Positions 28,856-29,943 of a stretch of 29,943 nt of DNA are shown here, piece after piece (within the stretch, counting starts at the first letter, position 1; every line of letters starts with the position of its first letter). The DNA is from Chara braunii (lineage: Eukaryota; Streptophyta; Charophyceae; Charales; Characeae). The stretch covers positions 574,869-604,811 of the forward strand of contig BFEA01000215.1 in the NCBI GenBank assembly GCA_003427395.1, in the 5' to 3' direction. The translations under genes were made by a program, and so were the position numbers. Under the pieces are notes generated by a model. It was not told where the DNA came from, made no database searches, and saw only the letters and a list, made by a program, of their open reading frames with translations.

Positions 28856-29943
28856 CCTCACGCCCGGCGCGACTTCCTGATCGGAGTGGAATGGGGGCCT
28901 GGAAGTGCGAAGAGGGGTGTGCCAAGGATTTTTGGGAAAGTGGGGGTTGAAGTCCCAGGTCGAAACTGGGATTTTCTGTGGCCGAGTTCAAGGGTCGTGG
29001 GCGCAATACTGTCGAAGGGCAGGGCAAGCGCGCAATTACCGCCTATCTCACAGTTTCGGGTTTGATGGGGATCACCGTGGTGCGGGGGACGGCCGCGCGT
29101 CCCGCTTGGGGACTCGAAAAGGGGTCCATCGTTGCACACGCCGCGGGTTATGGGCGAGCTGGTCAAACCGAGGAGCACGCGGGTGGCGCCTAAGTAAACA
29201 CTCTCTGCACGGTTCAGGCCAATACGCGGCTATGACCCGCCATGGCACCACTGTGAGCTGGTGATATGGGAGGAGAACACGGAAGGGAGGGTAATTAGTG
29301 GCGACAACCACGAATCCGGGAGAGGTGTAATATTGTGTGTAATTCGGTTCGGGATAGTCTGCTCCGCGCGGATCATTGGTTATCGCACGATGAAATTCCC
29401 GCTCGCACTCTTGGTTTCTCGTATAATTCGGGAATTCCGGATACGCTCCTCGNGTGCGATAGTACTCTCGGCGGGATTCCTGGATCCAGGGCTCAAAGTA
29501 TTCCCTGTCCCAAGATGAGCTAGAGCCTGAGGACCGTGTNATCGTTGCGTGTGGTTCTCAGACATGGGTTCTCAGATATGCTCGACGTAATTTTTGGGTC
29601 GGGATGATGACGTCAATTATAAACTCAAACAGACAATCTGCACATACATCCAGCATAATGATAGCGGCCAACTAATCACGATGCAATCAAAACTTCACGA
29701 GGTTGTGAGCAACTAATCCCATACATNNGTGAGGAGCAAGAGAAAACGATGCGCATTCCATCAATTCATCCACGTCGACAAAAGGCAATCAAAAGAGAAG
29801 GAAATGCAGGATGCGCCAATTCAGGCGAAAACCAAAACAGAGATATCAAACCGAAGGATAGGGGGCAATCGCCCAATCAAAATTTATGTACACAGAAGAG
29901 AGGGGAAGAGACAAGAAACTGCAAACCCATGTCCACACAACTC
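28856..29943 (-). repeat. E2 5' LTR (partial, runs off the window)
   Basis: Matches 18164-19155 without indels. By hand count ~24 differences lie in the first ~360 bp, then none to 29848, with N at 29453, 29540 and 29727-29728 mirroring N at 18761, 18848 and 19035-19036. The last ~95 bp correspond to the gap in the other LTR and have no partner to compare. Confidence 0.93.

Larger units (their letters stand above)
18151..29943 (-). mobile_element. E2: large Ty3/gypsy element with extra 3' reading frames, cut by the window edge
   Basis: Directly repeated LTR sequence at 18164-19155 and 28856-29848 (constant offset 10692, no indels) encloses gag, protease, RT/RNase H and integrase, all on the minus strand. 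A PPT at 20616-20629 and a PBS at 28840-28854 complete the plan. The 5' LTR is truncated by the window, so the outer target duplication cannot be tested. E2 differs from E1 in having much longer LTRs, no chromodomain, a PHD-like finger before the integrase and ~2 kb of accessory frames between integrase and 3' LTR. Coding parts contain several stops and indels, so this copy is probably non-autonomous. Confidence 0.9.

Overview
The window is eukaryotic nuclear DNA that is almost entirely repeats. I find no bacterial-type gene layout and no host gene I can support. About two thirds of it is two Ty3/gypsy-type (Metaviridae) LTR retrotransposons, both on the minus strand. They lie in a background of short dispersed repeats with A-tails, degenerate tandem repeats, and CA, GA and CT microsatellites. 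The primer-binding sites resemble an initiator tRNA-Met type primer, and nonsense changes are concentrated at CAG/CAA and CGA codons. Both fit a green-lineage genome with heavy DNA methylation. A streptophyte (charophyte-type) alga is my best guess, with low confidence.

Layout: 1-2526 is gene-less repeat-rich DNA. 2531-11170 is a structurally complete chromovirus-like element (here E1). It has a 4-bp target duplication GTAC, LTRs of 985 and 992 bp, a PBS, a long leader, gag, protease, RT, RNase H, integrase with a C-terminal chromodomain, and a polypurine tract. All its genes are broken by nonsense changes and frameshifts. 11175-18150 has no supported gene. It holds a CA tract, SINE-like pieces, a ~175-bp degenerate repeat (11560-13090), a 166-bp tandem repeat (13245-13700), a 200-bp GA tract, and an AT-richer segment of unknown origin (16860-18062).

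18151-29943 is a second, larger and different element (E2), whose 5' LTR runs off the right edge. Its LTR is about 2.4 kb and contains an assembly gap. In transcription order it carries gag with a zinc knuckle, protease, an acidic spacer, RT/RNase H, an integrase preceded by a PHD-like zinc finger, and then about 2 kb of extra sense-strand reading frames between integrase and the 3' LTR. This is the position env takes in retrovirus-like elements. I do not recognise these frames. Two consecutive junctions among them are 4-nt ATGA stop-start overlaps. This accessory block is the best candidate here for something undescribed.

Both elements would copy themselves by tRNA-primed reverse transcription in Gag particles followed by integration. 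As they stand, neither copy could do so alone: E1 has many stops and frameshifts, and E2 has several stops, a 34-bp duplication in gag and a replaced integrase catalytic aspartate. The two E2 LTRs differ by several per cent over ~360 bp and are then identical for over 600 bp, including the same ambiguous bases at the same sites. That points to an assembly artefact in the second part.
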